A stretch of DNA of 64,000 nucleotides from Neisseria musculi (lineage in GTDB: Bacteria > Pseudomonadota > Gammaproteobacteria > Burkholderiales > Neisseriaceae). A program made the translations under genes and the position numbers. The notes beneath the pieces are model-generated. The model was not told the DNA's origin. It did not search any database and saw only the letters and a list, made by a program, of their open reading frames with translations. Shown here piece after piece: positions 28,887 through 41,705 of this stretch (positions are counted from its first letter, which is position 1; the number at the start of each line of letters is the position of its first letter). The stretch lies in the NCBI RefSeq assembly GCF_014297595.2, contig NZ_CP060414.2, positions 2,108,001 to 2,172,000 of the forward strand. The letters are read 5' to 3'.

Positions 28887-30296
28887 CTATCGGCGTTCGC
28901 GCTGCCATTGTTGCAGCAGCCGGCGCAGTTGGTCGGCGTGTTCGTGGCCGCTGTCGATGGCCTGCTGCAGCCAGGTGCAGGCGGCGGCGGTGCTTTGAGG
29001 TGCGCCCGTGCCGTGATAATACAGGCAGGCCAGATTATATTGCGCCACCGGGTCGCCCTGGTTGGCGGCCTGCTCGAACCAATAAGCGGCCTGGCCGGCA
29101 TCAGCGTTCACACCCTGACCGTTGTAATACATCATGCCGAGATTGGTTTGCGCCTTGCGGTGGTGCAGCTCGGCGGCCTGCAGATAGAGTTTGCGCGCCA
29201 GAAAATAGTCCTGCCCGCGCCCTAAGCCGTAATGGCAGGCAAACGCGGCCTGATAATCCAAATCGGCTTTTTGAAACATCAACGCCGCCTGCTTGGCTTC
29301 TTCGTAGTCTTCTTGATGCGTGAGCGCGGTATCGGCAAGCAGTTTCTGGTGCGCCGCCATATCGCCCAATTCGGCGGCGCGCCGGTATTGGCGGCGGGCG
29401 GTGTCGGCATCGGCTCCGACACCCAAGCCGTAGCGGAAAATATCGCCGAGCAGGCGCAGGGCTTTGGGGTGGTTGCGGCGGGCGGCGGCCGAGGCGTGTT
29501 TGCGCGCTTTTTGGTGATCGCGCGCCACTAACCTGCCGGTCAGATAAGCCTCGGCCAGCACAGCCTGGGCATCGGTGTCTCCTTGTGCGGCGGCTTTTTC
29601 GAGCCAGCCTATCGATTCGCCGTTATCCTGATCAAACAGCACTTCGCCCAATGCGGCCTGTGCGGGGGCGAACCCCTGCCCGGCGGCGGGGGTGAAATGT
29701 TCGATGGCTTTTTGCAGGTTTTTTTCGACATACTGGCCGTAGCGGTATTGGTTGCCCAGCAGCCAATGGGCGGCGGTAACGCCTTGCGCGGCGGCCTGCA
29801 TCAGCAGTTCGTGTGCTTTGGCCAAATCAGGCTCGGGCGCCTGCTGGTAATATTTGGCGAGATAAAACTGCGCATCGCCGCTGCCCTGCGCTGCCGCCAG
29901 TTCGGCCCAATACACGGCCTGCGGGTCTTTTTGGTCGGCATAATATTCGAGCAGGCGCATTTGGGCGTGCAGCACGCCGCTTTCGGCCAGCGCGGTGTAT
30001 TCGCCGATCTGCTGCTCGAAACGCTCGCCGTCGGCAGCGCGCAGCTGCAGCAGGTTATAGCGGGCATAGGGGTGGCCGCTTTCTGCCGCTACCGTGAGCC
30101 AATGGCGGGCGGCTCTGTAGTCGGGGCGTGCGCCCGCACCGTTGAGCAGGCAGCCGGCCAGCTGGAACGCGGCTTCGATATGCCCGGCCTGCGCGGCCTT
30201 ATGCAGCAGGGGCACGGCGGCGGCGCAGTTGTCGGGGTTGTTCAGCAACAGCTCGTGGCCTTGTTGAAACAGTGATTCGGGGGTGGCTTGGGTCAT
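28887..30296 (-). CDS. Sel1-repeat (TPR-like) protein
   Basis: A 469-residue protein built almost wholly of Sel1-like helical repeats, roughly ten. Examples are ARHWLTVAAESGHPYARYNL, GWLEKAAAQGDTDAQAVLAE, AAYWFEQAANQGDPVAQYNL and the closing ACTWLQQAIDSGHEHADQL. No signal peptide or membrane span is seen, so it is probably cytosolic and mediates protein contacts. The start at 30296 (MTQATPESLFQQG) or 30338 is undecided because neither has a good ribosome site. Confidence 0.85.
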   Translation of the reverse strand: MTQATPESLFQQGHELLLNNPDNCAAAVPLLHKAAQAGHIEAAFQLAGCLLNGAGARPDYRAARHWLTVAAESGHPYARYNLLQLRAADGERFEQQIGEYTALAESGVLHAQMRLLEYYADQKDPQAVYWAELAAAQGSGDAQFYLAKYYQQAPEPDLAKAHELLMQAAAQGVTAAHWLLGNQYRYGQYVEKNLQKAIEHFTPAAGQGFAPAQAALGEVLFDQDNGESIGWLEKAAAQGDTDAQAVLAEAYLTGRLVARDHQKARKHASAAARRNHPKALRLLGDIFRYGLGVGADADTARRQYRRAAELGDMAAHQKLLADTALTHQEDYEEAKQAALMFQKADLDYQAAFACHYGLGRGQDYFLARKLYLQAAELHHRKAQTNLGMMYYNGQGVNADAGQAAYWFEQAANQGDPVAQYNLACLYYHGTGAPQSTAAACTWLQQAIDSGHEHADQLRRLLQQWQRERR

Positions 30297-30671
30297 GTTG
30301 GTGTGTAGCAGATTGGGAATGGAAACATTGTATCGCAAAAGCGGCGGCAGTTCGGTGTCCCGGCGTATAGTGAAAATATGCCGCCGGCGGCTGGCGAAGG
30401 CTGCGGCCTTCAGACGGCACCCTACACGCTTGAAACCGTAACGGCATCCGCCCGCCCTGCTGTGCTGCTGTACTGTCTGCTGCCCGGTATTGAATAAAGC
30501 AGGTTCACTATAGCGGATTGGTTATATTAGCCCATTGTTAAAACGGCCCAGCGTGCCGCACGACAAAAGGCCGTCTGAACGTTCAGACGGCCTTTTGTCG
30601 GCCTAATGCACCGATTAGCAGCGAACCCTGACATTTCGATACCGGGCGGCAGCACCGCAAAGCGGGTTCGC
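30297..30671. other. Intergenic region with a Correia-like fragment and an uptake palindrome
   Basis: No gene is seen. About 30435-30520 matches one arm of the Correia-like family (GTACTGTCTGCTGCCCGGTA, then CACTATAGCGGATT). A perfect palindrome follows at 30561-30600. Confidence 0.55.
30561..30600. terminator. Perfect 40-base palindrome built on paired uptake sequences
   Basis: CGACAAAAGGCCGTCTGAAC followed at once by its exact reverse complement. The symmetry extends eight bases beyond the uptake core on each side. It sits about 70 bases beyond the prmA stop and probably terminates it. Confidence 0.72.
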
Positions 30672-31559
30672 TTAACGTTTCACGCCGCTCAAACACGCCC
30701 AGCCTTCATCGGTTTGGGCGGGCAATAAATCAAACCATTCGCTGTAAATGCCGCTCATTTCTTCAACCTGCCCGTCAAGAATGCCCGAAAGCACGATATG
30801 CCCGCCCTGCTTGGTACGCTCGGCCAAAAGGCTGCCGAGCAGGCGCAGGGGGTTGGCGAGAATGTTGGCCACCACCACGTCAAACCGTCCCTCCGGCAGG
30901 GCATCGGGAAGATAGAAGTGTGCAGGGACGCCGTTTTGGACGGCATTGTTGTTGCTGGAACGGATGGCCTGCCCATCGATGTCCACGCCGGTGGCGCTGC
31001 CTGCGCCCAGCTTCAGGGCGGCAATGGCGAGAATGCCGGAGCCGCAGCCGTAATCCAACACAGATTCGCCGCCTTGCAGATGTCGGTCGAGCCATTGCAG
31101 GCACAGGCGGGTGGTGGGATGGCTGCCGGTGCCGAAAGCCAGCCCCGGGTCGAGCTGCAGATTGACGGCACCGCCGCCCGGGGCTTCGTGCCACGAGGGG
31201 GTTATCCACAAACGCTCCGAAATCTGAATCGGCTCAAACTGCGCCTGCGTAAGCCGCACCCAATCCTGCTCGGGCAGGTATTCGGTGTCGTAGCCGGGCA
31301 CGGCAATGTTGCAGTCTCCTGCCGCCGCAGCCACAACCGATGCGGCATCGGTGTTATCGTCAAATAAAACGATAACTTTGCTCTGCTGCCAAACCTGCCC
31401 GGCAGGCATGCCCGGTTCGCCGAAAATGGCCTGTTCGTTAGCGGTGCCTGCATAGGCATCTTCAATGGCGGCAGAAAGTGCGCCGTGCGCCATCAGCGCA
31501 TCGGCAAGACGCTCGGCAGTGTGGTCGCTGACAGCGATGGTGATTTGTCGGTAAGCCAT
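30672..31559 (-). CDS. prmA: Ribosomal protein L11 methyltransferase (PrmA)
   Basis: A 295-residue enzyme that trimethylates lysines and the N-terminus of ribosomal protein L11. The small N-terminal substrate-recognition domain covers about residues 1-60. The Rossmann methyltransferase domain has motif I SVLDYGCGSGILAIAALKLG, the acidic loop GVDIDGQAI, and NILANPL as the NxxxNP-type catalytic motif. Family motif GLAFGTGSHPTTRLCL is intact. Confidence 0.96.
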   Translation of the reverse strand: MAYRQITIAVSDHTAERLADALMAHGALSAAIEDAYAGTANEQAIFGEPGMPAGQVWQQSKVIVLFDDNTDAASVVAAAAGDCNIAVPGYDTEYLPEQDWVRLTQAQFEPIQISERLWITPSWHEAPGGGAVNLQLDPGLAFGTGSHPTTRLCLQWLDRHLQGGESVLDYGCGSGILAIAALKLGAGSATGVDIDGQAIRSSNNNAVQNGVPAHFYLPDALPEGRFDVVVANILANPLRLLGSLLAERTKQGGHIVLSGILDGQVEEMSGIYSEWFDLLPAQTDEGWACLSGVKR

Positions 31560-31714
31560 GATATTGCTTTCTTTGCGTGCAGAATCTCAAGCCGTCTGAA
31601 CCGTTGCTGTTTTCAGACGGCCCGTTATGTCGGCACGGTGAATCCGCTTAACACTTAAAGAGTGCGATTTTAGCAAAAAGCCGTTGCAAATTAAACCGAA
31701 AACCCCAATATGGC

Positions 31715-31743
31715 TTGACAAAACGGCAGCAAACGGCAATACT
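31715..31743 (+). promoter_or_regulatory. rpmE promoter
   Basis: TTGACA (31715-31720), a 17-base spacer and AATACT (31738-31743), about 60 bases ahead of the rpmE start. Confidence 0.65.
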
Positions 31744-31803
31744 GCCGAGCTTGTTTTTGAAGCATAGGCACAATCCCTATGCCCGCTAACGAAAGGAAAT
31801 AAA

Positions 31804-32019
31804 ATGAAACAAGGTATCCACCCCGATTACCATGAAGTGAGCGTAACCTGCTCTTGCGGCAATAAATTCGTTACCAAATCCACCATGGCCAAAGAAAACT
31901 TCAACATCGAGGTTTGCTCCCAATGCCATCCGTTCTACACCGGCCAGCAAAAAATCGTTGACACCACCGGCCGTGTGGACAAATTCAACCAAAAATTCGG
32001 CAATATGTTCAAACGCTGA
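31804..32019 (+). CDS. rpmE: 50S ribosomal protein L31, zinc-binding type (RpmE)
   Basis: A 71-residue protein at the ribosome central protuberance. The four cysteines CSC (near residue 16) and CSQC (near 37) mark the zinc-containing C+ form. Many bacteria also have a cysteine-free paralogue used under zinc starvation; none lies here. GAAAGGAAAT precedes the start, and a sharp terminator follows. Confidence 0.97.
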   Translation: MKQGIHPDYHEVSVTCSCGNKFVTKSTMAKENFNIEVCSQCHPFYTGQQKIVDTTGRVDKFNQKFGNMFKR

Positions 32020-32038
32020 TTGGCGGATGCTCCGGAAT

Positions 32039-32068
32039 AAAAAAGACTGCACATGCAGTCTTTTTTTA
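32039..32068 (+). terminator. Intrinsic terminator after rpmE
   Basis: AAAAAGACTGCA pairs with TGCAGTCTTTTTTT across a minimal loop, a classic stem and T-run about 20 bases past the stop codon. Confidence 0.9.
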
Positions 32069-32257
32069 TTTGGCCGGCGGTTCGGCAGGCTGCTCCCAAC
32101 CCTTTCAGACGGCCTCTGCCGGCTACACAGCGGCACCCTTTCTCATTGCCGTTACGGCACGGCTCTTTACCTTAGCGTATTGTTCGAGCTCCCTGCCGCC
32201 TTGCGCCCGAGATGAAGGCTTCGCTTATGCCCCCTGCCGGCAACCTGCCGCCCGCCG

Positions 32258-32770
32258 TTACTGTGCAGGCATACAGTTTTTCACCACCACCGTATCCACC
32301 GGCAGCGTTTCGCCACCCACTTTCTCCTGCTCGTGGCGCACCAAAAAGCCATTGCCCTCTTTATATAAATCACTTTGATACTGATTGCCGATGGTCCAAG
32401 TGTAGGTTCCGTTGCCGAAAGCGGTCAAATCTTCGTTGCTGTATTCACCGCTGTAAGGCAGCGTCAGCGTTTGGCCTTCGGTGCGCACTTCGGCGGCAGG
32501 CTCATCGGTTTCGCGGTAATAGCGCGCATCCAGCGTTTTGCCTCCATCGCATTGGTAAGACTGCCAAGCCGCATCTTCTGCTTTGCCCAAACTGCCGCCC
32601 AAAGGAATATCGGCGGGTGCCGATGCCGTTGCGGCGGCTGCCACCTCTGCCGGCGCCGGTTCCGACACAGGCGCGGCAGTCGAAACCTCCGCCGTCTGCG
32701 CCTGCTCCTGTTTGCAGGCAGACAATGCCAGCATGGCGGCAACGGTTAAAGATAATGTACAAAGTTTCAT
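32258..32770 (-). CDS. Lipoprotein with MliC-like (lysozyme inhibitor) domain
   Basis: A 170-residue precursor. The signal peptide MKLCTLSLTVAAMLALSAC ends in the lipobox LSAC, so the mature protein starts at a lipidated Cys19. A low-complexity Ala/Pro/Glu linker covers about 20-60. The C-terminal domain begins SYQCDGGKTLDARYY and ends VVVKNCMPA. The YxC start and late Cys form the single disulfide pattern of the MliC/PliC fold, with TLPYSGEYSNEDLTAF between. Neisseria ACP, an adhesin and lysozyme inhibitor, shares this fold. Inhibition of host lysozyme is therefore plausible but unproven. Ribosome site GGGAG fixes the start at 32770. Confidence 0.75.
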   Translation of the reverse strand: MKLCTLSLTVAAMLALSACKQEQAQTAEVSTAAPVSEPAPAEVAAAATASAPADIPLGGSLGKAEDAAWQSYQCDGGKTLDARYYRETDEPAAEVRTEGQTLTLPYSGEYSNEDLTAFGNGTYTWTIGNQYQSDLYKEGNGFLVRHEQEKVGGETLPVDTVVVKNCMPAQ

Positions 32771-32926
32771 CAGAATACTCCCAAAAATACCGACAGCCGT
32801 TAGTGTAAAAGAAACCGTTGGAATTTTCACCCCGCCCGCAGAATGATTTTCCCTACCGGCAGGATAAGGCCGTCTGAAAAGGCTCCGGCAGCGGTTTAAA
32901 TCTGCGCGGCGGCCGCTGCAATCTCT

Positions 32927-32935
32927 TGCTATAAT
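32927..32935 (+). promoter_or_regulatory. Extended -10 promoter ahead of dxs
   Basis: TTGCTATAAT carries a perfect TATAAT with the upstream TG of an extended -10 element, about 45 bases before the dxs start. No clear -35 box is seen. Confidence 0.55.
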
Positions 32936-32977
32936 CTTCTACCTACACGCTGTTTTATCTTGATAAAAGACCACGCC

Positions 32978-34879
32978 ATGAGCCAAACCCCACTACTCGA
33001 CACCATCAACCTGCCGCAGGATTTGCGCCGGCTCGACATCAGGCAACTGCCGCAGCTCTCTGCCGAGTTGCGCACTTTTCTGCTGGAATCGATAGGCAAA
33101 ACCGGCGGCCATTTCGCCAGCAATCTCGGCGCGGTGGAGCTGACTGTGGCGCTGCATTATGTGTATCACACTCCCGAAGACCATTTGGTGTGGGACGTGG
33201 GGCATCAAAGCTATCCGCACAAAATCCTCACCGGCCGCAAAAACCGCATGGACACCATGCGCCAATACGGCGGCTTGGCGGGGTTTCCCAAGCGCGGCGA
33301 ATCGGCATACGATGCTTTCGGCGTGGGGCACTCTTCCACTTCCATCGGCGCGGCACTGGGCATGGCGGTGGCCGACAAGCTGGCGGGTAAAACCAACCGC
33401 AGCGTAGCGGTAATCGGCGACGGCGCAATGACCGCCGGCCAAGCCTTCGAAGCCCTCAACTGCGCGGGCGATATGGATATCGACCTGTTGGTGGTGCTCA
33501 ACGACAACGAAATGTCGATTTCGCCCAATGTCGGCGCGCTGCCCAAATATCTGGCGCGCAATGTGGTGCGCGATATGCACGGCCTGCTCTCCACCATCAA
33601 GGCGCAATCGACCAAAGTGCTCGACAAACTGCCCGGCGCGTTGGAAATCGCCCAAAAAGTCGAACACAAAATCAAAACCATCGCAGGCGAAGCCGAACAC
33701 GCCAAGCAGTCGCTGTCGCTGTTTGAAAACTTCGGCTTCCACTACACCGGCCCCGTGGACGGCCACGATGTCGAGCAGCTGGTGCACGTTTTGAAAGAGC
33801 TGCGCAGCAAAAAAGGCCCGCAAATCCTGCACGTTATCACCAAAAAAGGCCAGGGCTACAAGCTGGCCGAAAACGACCCGGTGAAATACCACGCCGTTTC
33901 CACATTGGCAAACGAGGCCGGCAAAGAAGCGGAACAACTGCTGCCCAAGCCTGCCGCCAAGCCCACCTACACGCAGGTTTTCGGCCGCTGGCTGTGCGAC
34001 CAGGCCGCCGCCGATCCGCGCCTGATTGCCATCACCCCCGCCATGCGCGAAGGCAGCGGGCTGGTGGAATACGAGCAGAAATTCCCCGAGCGTTATTTCG
34101 ATGTGGGCATTGCCGAGCAACACGCCGTAACCTTTGCCGGCGGCCTGGCCTGTGAAGGCGCCAAGCCCGTGGTAGCGGTTTATTCCACCTTTCTGCAACG
34201 CGCCTACGACCAGCTTATCCACGATATCGCCCTGCAAAACCTGCCCGTTTTATTTGCCGTTGACCGTGCCGGCATTGTCGGCGCAGACGGCCCCACCCAT
34301 GCCGGCCTGTATGATTTGAGCTTTCTGCGCTGCATTCCCAATATGGTGGTGGCCGCCCCCAGCGATGAAAACGAATGCCGCCTGCTGCTCTCCACCTGCT
34401 ACCGGCTCGATGCGCCCTCGGCAGTGCGTTATCCGCGCGGCTCGGGCCGCGGTGCCGCCGTTTCAGACGGCCTGGATACCGTGCCCGTTGGCAAGGGCAT
34501 CGTGAGGTGTGAAGGCAGCCGCACCGCCGTTTTTGCGTTCGGCAGCATGGTGCAGCCTGCCCTGGCCGCCGCCGAAATGCTCAACGCCACCGTGGCCGAC
34601 ATGCGTTTTGTCAAACCGATAGACGAAGAGCTGATTGTGCGGCTGGCGCAAAGCCACGACTATCTGGTGGCCGCCGAAGAAAACGCCGTGCAGGGCGGCG
34701 CAGGCAGCGCGGTGTTGGAAGTGCTGGCTGCACACAACATCTGCAAACCCGTGCTGCTGCTGGGCGTGGCCGACACCGTTACCGAACACGGCGACCCGCA
34801 GCGGCTGCTCGATGATTTGGGCTTGAGCGCGGCCGCGATAGCCGGACGCATCCGCCGCCGCTTCGGGTTGGAAGCATAA
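32978..34879 (+). CDS. dxs: 1-deoxy-D-xylulose-5-phosphate synthase (Dxs)
   Basis: A 633-residue thiamine-diphosphate enzyme that joins pyruvate and glyceraldehyde-3-phosphate, the first step of the MEP isoprenoid pathway. It also feeds thiamine and pyridoxal synthesis. The ThDP motif is [15 protein letters not shown] through NDNEMSIS. The transketolase-like middle domain has [17 protein letters not shown] with the catalytic Glu. Other motifs are [13 protein letters not shown] and [15 protein letters not shown]. The start at 32978 fits the family; 32960 is also in frame. One uptake sequence lies in frame as VSDGLD. Confidence 0.97.
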   Translation: MSQTPLLDTINLPQDLRRLDIRQLPQLSAELRTFLLESIGKTGGHFASNLGAVELTVALHYVYHTPEDHLVWDVGHQSYPHKILTGRKNRMDTMRQYGGLAGFPKRGESAYDAFGVGHSSTSIGAALGMAVADKLAGKTNRSVAVIGDGAMTAGQAFEALNCAGDMDIDLLVVLNDNEMSISPNVGALPKYLARNVVRDMHGLLSTIKAQSTKVLDKLPGALEIAQKVEHKIKTIAGEAEHAKQSLSLFENFGFHYTGPVDGHDVEQLVHVLKELRSKKGPQILHVITKKGQGYKLAENDPVKYHAVSTLANEAGKEAEQLLPKPAAKPTYTQVFGRWLCDQAAADPRLIAITPAMREGSGLVEYEQKFPERYFDVGIAEQHAVTFAGGLACEGAKPVVAVYSTFLQRAYDQLIHDIALQNLPVLFAVDRAGIVGADGPTHAGLYDLSFLRCIPNMVVAAPSDENECRLLLSTCYRLDAPSAVRYPRGSGRGAAVSDGLDTVPVGKGIVRCEGSRTAVFAFGSMVQPALAAAEMLNATVADMRFVKPIDEELIVRLAQSHDYLVAAEENAVQGGAGSAVLEVLAAHNICKPVLLLGVADTVTEHGDPQRLLDDLGLSAAAIAGRIRRRFGLEA

Positions 34880-35597
34880 TGCAGGCCGTCTGAACCGCCG
34901 ACCCTGTGCAGCAGCATTCATCCCATTTCCGCCACAGGCGGCAAGCCGCACAATACAGGGGGTATAAAACCAGTTCTGTTGCTGCTCAGGCAGCCTGCAA
35001 AACCGTTTGCTTTAAGCCGGGCAACGCAACAACGGAAATAAAGGAGACTCGCCGCCCACCGCAACAGCCGCGCCGGCCTGTTGCCCCACCGCTTGTTTGA
35101 ACCACCCGCCGTTTCGGGCAGGATACACCGCCCCGCCGTCTGCCTGCATTGCCACTGCCCGAACATACCAAGCAGACCCGGAAGCCTTGAGAAAGGTTCA
35201 GGCCGTCTGAAAAAACCGCGCCGTTTCTGCGCAGACTGCGCCGCCCGCTTTGCCGTCATGACGGCATCGGCCTTGCCGCACCGGTTGCACCATCTGCCAC
35301 CCGATGCCCGCTGCTGATTCAGCGGAACCGGCCGCAGGATTCCGGCCCGTAGCCAAAGCCGCCGGCACAATATTTTTGGTTTGACGGCCAAATTTCTGCC
35401 GGCGCACGGCACGGCCTGATTGAGGATTTGCCTGCCCGCCATCATGAAAAACGGAAAACAAACTTTGCACGGCGTGTCGGATTGTGCAGCCGCGCAATCC
35501 TGATGCCGTAACAGCAACAACCGCGCCGCCGTTTCACGCCCCACCGCACGGCCGCGCCGCTTTTGCCCCCTTCCCGCCACCCGACCCACCCGCCGCC
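34880..35597. other. Intergenic region of about 720 bases between dxs and gluQRS
   Basis: A Correia-like remnant fills about 34935-35045 (GGCAAGCCGCA, AATACAG, AAAACCGTTTGCTTT, GGAAATAAA). From 35042 a 92-codon plus-strand frame without an ATG carries two CxxC pairs (CLHCHC and CADC). It may be a decayed zinc-ribbon gene or chance. No other feature is clear. Confidence 0.45.
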
Positions 35598-36518
35598 ATG
35601 CCCGCCACCCACTACATCGGACGCTTCGCCCCCAGCCCCACCGGCCTGCTGCACATCGGCTCGCTGCTCACCGCTCTGGCCTCCTACGCCGATGCCAAAG
35701 CACACGGCGGGCGTTGGCTGGTGCGCATCGAAGATCTCGATCCGCCGCGCGAAATGGCCGGCGCGGCAAGCCATATTCTGCGCACGCTCGAAACCTTCGG
35801 TTTCGAGTGGGACGGCGAAGTGGTGTATCAGAGCCGCCGCCACGCGCTTTACCGCGAAGCCTTAGGCCGTCTGAAAGCGGCCGGCTTGGCCTACCCCTGC
35901 TATTGCAGCCGCAAAAGCTGGCAGAATAACGCGGCAGCAGGGGTGGACGGTTTCGTGTATAACGGCAGATGCGGCCGCGCAGGCTTCAGGCCGTCTGAAA
36001 ACGATTCGGCAAAAAACCCGGCGTGGCGGCTGCGGGTGCCCGATGAAACCATTGTTTTTCATGATGCCGTGGTCGGCCGCTGCGCCCAAAACCCCGCCCG
36101 CGACATCGGCGATTTCGTGCTGCTGCGTGCAGACGGCTGCTGGGCCTACCAGCTGGCGGTGGTTGCCGATGATGCCGAACAGGGCATCACCCATATTGTG
36201 CGCGGGCAGGATTTGCTGGTTTCCACACCCCGCCAAATCTGGCTGCAACGCTGCTTGGGATACCCCGCCCCGCACTATGCCCACCTGCCGCTGCTGACCA
36301 ACCGCCACGGCCAGAAATGGTCGAAACAAACCCTTGCCCCCGCGCTCGATCCGGCGCAACGCCTACCCCTGCTGCGGCAGGTGATGGGCTATCTGAACCT
36401 GCCCCCCGCGCCCGATACGCAAAGGCCGTCTGAATTATTGGCCTGGGCAGTGGAACATTGGAATCTGGCCGAAGTGGGCAAAACAGCGGTGTGTACGGAA
36501 AATGATAATCCCGCTTAA
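35598..36518 (+). CDS. gluQ: Glutamyl-Q tRNA(Asp) synthetase (GluQRS)
   Basis: A 306-residue paralogue of the GluRS catalytic domain without an anticodon-binding domain. It glutamylates queuosine at position 34 of tRNA(Asp). The HIGH motif is HIGS in [20 protein letters not shown]. The zinc ligands are visible as CYC and, further on, YNGRC. A KMSKS-like WSKQTL lies near the end of the active site. Two uptake sequences lie in frame (GRLKAAG and FRPSEND); the second adds a short loop between the zinc site and WRLRVPDE. The start at 35598 is the family start. Confidence 0.93.
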   Translation: MPATHYIGRFAPSPTGLLHIGSLLTALASYADAKAHGGRWLVRIEDLDPPREMAGAASHILRTLETFGFEWDGEVVYQSRRHALYREALGRLKAAGLAYPCYCSRKSWQNNAAAGVDGFVYNGRCGRAGFRPSENDSAKNPAWRLRVPDETIVFHDAVVGRCAQNPARDIGDFVLLRADGCWAYQLAVVADDAEQGITHIVRGQDLLVSTPRQIWLQRCLGYPAPHYAHLPLLTNRHGQKWSKQTLAPALDPAQRLPLLRQVMGYLNLPPAPDTQRPSELLAWAVEHWNLAEVGKTAVCTENDNPA

Positions 36519-36578
36519 TCTTCGTTGCGGCCTTGCCGCGTCCTGCCCGAAGAAGCCGTGGCTGAAACAGCCCGAGCC

Positions 36579-36616
36579 GGCCGTCTGAAAGGGCAGCTGT
36601 GGTTTTTCAGACGGCC
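36579..36616. terminator. Uptake-sequence hairpin after gluQRS
   Basis: CCGGCCGTCTGAAA and TTTCAGACGGCCGG pair with extra GC pairs outside the core. Confidence 0.65.
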
Positions 36617-36712
36617 GGTTGTGAAGCAGCAACGGCCGTGATTGAAAATCGGGAGTTGTGATGATTGGAGATAGCCGGTATCTGCACGGTTATTTTTGCC
36701 GCATCCATGCAG

Positions 36713-36745
36713 AAGGCCGTCTGAAACAACCGTTCAGACGGCCTT
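36713..36745. terminator. Uptake-sequence hairpin after leuS
   Basis: AAGGCCGTCTGAA and TTCAGACGGCCTTT pair across a short loop, 20 bases past the leuS stop on the minus strand. Confidence 0.7.
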
Positions 36746-36764
36746 TGTCGGCTTCGGGCAAAGG

Positions 36765-39455
<2,691 letters not shown>

Positions 39456-39559
39456 TTATAACAGCTTGGCTGTGAAACTTTGCGGAAATGTATGGTACAG
39501 GCCGTCTGAAAGGCGGGCGCTGCTTTCTTCAGACGGCCCGGGTGTGCGAAAACGCCGGA

Positions 39560-40048
39560 TTATTCCGAGCGCACATAATGTACAAATGCATAATTTATGC
39601 CGTTTGCCGCCGTATGTGTTTCACGGCTTTTTTCCTGCCACCGGCTGCTGCTGATTTTTGGGAAAAACGCATCACCCGCCACTTTCAAACCCACTTCGGT
39701 GATACGCAAATCGGTGGCCGCCGGCATAGCTTCGGTATAAATCTGTGCGCCGCCCATGATGATGATTTCGGCATCTGCGGCGCACGCCGACAATGCGGTT
39801 TGCAGGCCGGGCATGGTTTGCGCGCCCTCTGCCTGATAATCCGCACGGCGGGTAATCACGATATTGCGGCGGCCCGGCAGCGGTTTTTTCGGCAGCGACT
39901 CCCATGTTTTCCGCCCCATAACCACGGGTTTGCCTGTGGTATAACTGCGGAAAAAAGCAAAATCTTCAGGCAGATGCCACGGCATGGTGTTGTCGATACC
40001 GATGCAGCCGTTTTCCGCACAAGCGGCAATCAGGGTAATTTTCTGCAT
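39560..40048 (-). CDS. folA: Dihydrofolate reductase (FolA)
   Basis: A 162-residue enzyme that reduces dihydrofolate with NADPH and is the target of trimethoprim. Motifs: ITLIAACAENGCIGIDNTMPWHLPEDFAFF, in which the acidic catalytic residue follows WHLP; GKPVVMGRKTWESL; and IIIMGGAQIY. The start at 40048 is set by TTGGAAAG seven bases ahead; an upstream in-frame ATG at 40090 is less likely. It precedes leuS on the same strand, about 165 bases apart. Confidence 0.96.
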   Translation of the reverse strand: MQKITLIAACAENGCIGIDNTMPWHLPEDFAFFRSYTTGKPVVMGRKTWESLPKKPLPGRRNIVITRRADYQAEGAQTMPGLQTALSACAADAEIIIMGGAQIYTEAMPAATDLRITEVGLKVAGDAFFPKISSSRWQEKSRETHTAANGINYAFVHYVRSE

Positions 40049-40442
40049 AAAATTCTTTCCAATCTTGACTTTATTTAAATTTATCAGCATTCATGGCTGC
40101 CTGCTTTCAAACCATAACGGCATCAGCCTGCCCGAGTCGGACTATCGTGAGTCCGCTTGATTTGCGGTGCCGGCCGGCCACAAACACTACAGATAATACG
40201 GGGCCTTTTCCATTGCCGCCTGGGCGGGGCGGGGCAAGCCTCTCTTCTTTGAACCAGGCGCAGCCACACTGCAGTGCAAATGAGGAACCCGGCAATATCT
40301 GCGGCCTGCCGCCTTAAACTGTTTTGAAACCGGATTCACTACCGCTCTGCCGGATTTTGTTTTTGATAAATTTTCAGACGGCCCGAATACGCATCAAGGC
40401 CGTCTGAAAATTGAGAGCGATACTGCAAAGCCTATCTTGTTA
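40049..40442. other. Intergenic region between dnaJ and folA
   Basis: No gene is seen. About 40190-40345 has a much-decayed Correia-like element (ATTGCCGCCTGGGCGG, ending AAACCGGATTCAC). Two uptake sequences lie tail to tail at about 40375-40408. Confidence 0.5.
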
Positions 40443-41564
40443 TTAATCGAAAATATCGCGCACTTTGTCAAAAAACGATTTTTGTCTCGGGGTTTGCGAA
40501 CGCTCCATACCGGTGGAAATTTTTTCAAATTCTTCCAACAACTCTTTCTGGCGTTCCGTTAAATTAACCGGCGTTTCCACCACAACATGACAATACAAAT
40601 CCCCTACTGCGCTGGAACGCAACGACTTGATACCTTTGCCTTTTACACGCATACGGCGGCCGGTTTGGGTTTCTTTGGGGATATTCAGCTTCACTTTGCC
40701 CTCCAGTGTCGGCACTTCAACCTCGCCGCCCAATGCAGCAATGGCAAAACTGATCGGCATTTCGCAATGCAGATCCAAGCCGTTGCGCTCGAATGTTTTG
40801 TGTTCTTTAACGTGTACCACAACATACAAATCACCGCTCGGCGCGCCGTGCACACCCGGCTCGCCCTCGCCGCTCAAACGGATACGTTGGCCGTTGTCTA
40901 TGCCTGCCGGAATATTGACTTCAACGGTTTTGCTGGCTTTCACCCTGCCTTCGCCGCGGCATTTCACGCACGGGTCTTTGATTTCTTTACCCGTTCCGTG
41001 GCAGGTCGGGCAGGTTTGCTGCATCTGGAAAATGGCCTGCCGCACATGAATAATGCCGCTGCCGCGGCAGGTGGAGCAGGTGCCGGCCGATGTGCCCGGC
41101 TTCGCGCCGCTACCGTGACACACATCGCATTCTTCGTAAGTGGGGATGGTAATACGCTTTTTAATACCTTTGGCGGCCTCTTCCAGCGTGATTTCTACTG
41201 CATATTGCAAATCGGCACCCTGATAGTTCTGCTGGCGGCTGCCTCCTGCCCCGCCGCCGAACATTTGGCTGAAAATATCGCCGAAATCAAAACCCTGTGC
41301 CCCGCCGAAGCCGCCAAAACCGCCGCCGCCCATATTGGGATCTACCCCGGCATGGCCGAATTGGTCGTAAGAAGCCCGCTTTTGTTTGTCGGCCAAAATA
41401 TCATAGGCTTTCTGCACTTCTTTAAACTTTTCTTCGGCCCCTGCATCGCCCGGGTTACGGTCGGGATGGTATTTCATGGCAAGTTTTCGATAGGCTTTTT
41501 TAATTTCATCGTCACTTGCACTGCGGGCTACGCCCAGTATTTCATAAAAATCTTTATTGTTCAT
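40443..41564 (-). CDS. dnaJ: Chaperone DnaJ (Hsp40)
   Basis: A 373-residue co-chaperone that stimulates DnaK ATPase. Order of domains: J domain with the HPD tripeptide in [17 protein letters not shown] (near 33-35), a Gly/Phe-rich linker ([18 protein letters not shown]), four CxxCxGxG zinc repeats ([43 protein letters not shown]), and the C-terminal substrate-binding domain. All parts are complete. No dnaK or grpE is in the window. Confidence 0.98.
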   Translation of the reverse strand: MNNKDFYEILGVARSASDDEIKKAYRKLAMKYHPDRNPGDAGAEEKFKEVQKAYDILADKQKRASYDQFGHAGVDPNMGGGGFGGFGGAQGFDFGDIFSQMFGGGAGGSRQQNYQGADLQYAVEITLEEAAKGIKKRITIPTYEECDVCHGSGAKPGTSAGTCSTCRGSGIIHVRQAIFQMQQTCPTCHGTGKEIKDPCVKCRGEGRVKASKTVEVNIPAGIDNGQRIRLSGEGEPGVHGAPSGDLYVVVHVKEHKTFERNGLDLHCEMPISFAIAALGGEVEVPTLEGKVKLNIPKETQTGRRMRVKGKGIKSLRSSAVGDLYCHVVVETPVNLTERQKELLEEFEKISTGMERSQTPRQKSFFDKVRDIFD

Positions 41565-41657
41565 GATGAATATTCGGTAATGGTATAAAAATCGGCTTTT
41601 AAAATAAGGGCAGAAAATCGAAACTCAAGAGAAAGCCGGCATTTCGGCTGCGGTATA

Positions 41658-41687
41658 TAAAAAGCACAGCCTGAAGCTGTGCTTTTC
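41658..41687 (-). terminator. Terminator of the ATP synthase operon
   Basis: Minus strand AAAAGCACAGC pairs with GCTGTGCTTTTT across a five-base loop, about 20 bases beyond the atpC stop. Confidence 0.88.
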
Positions 41688-41705
41688 GGATTTGCCGTAA
41701 ACCTG

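Noticed and set aside
32993..34237. 414-codon minus-strand open frame
   Set aside because: Antisense to dxs, which is beyond doubt.
35042..35317. Plus-strand frame with CLHCHC and CADC, suggestive of a zinc ribbon
   Set aside because: No ATG or GTG start and no ribosome site; an uptake sequence lies in the middle. It could be a decayed gene, but the evidence is too thin for a call.
34918..35589. 223-codon minus-strand open frame between dxs and gluQRS
   Set aside because: Arg/Cys-rich translation across a Correia-like remnant, no ribosome site, no family likeness.
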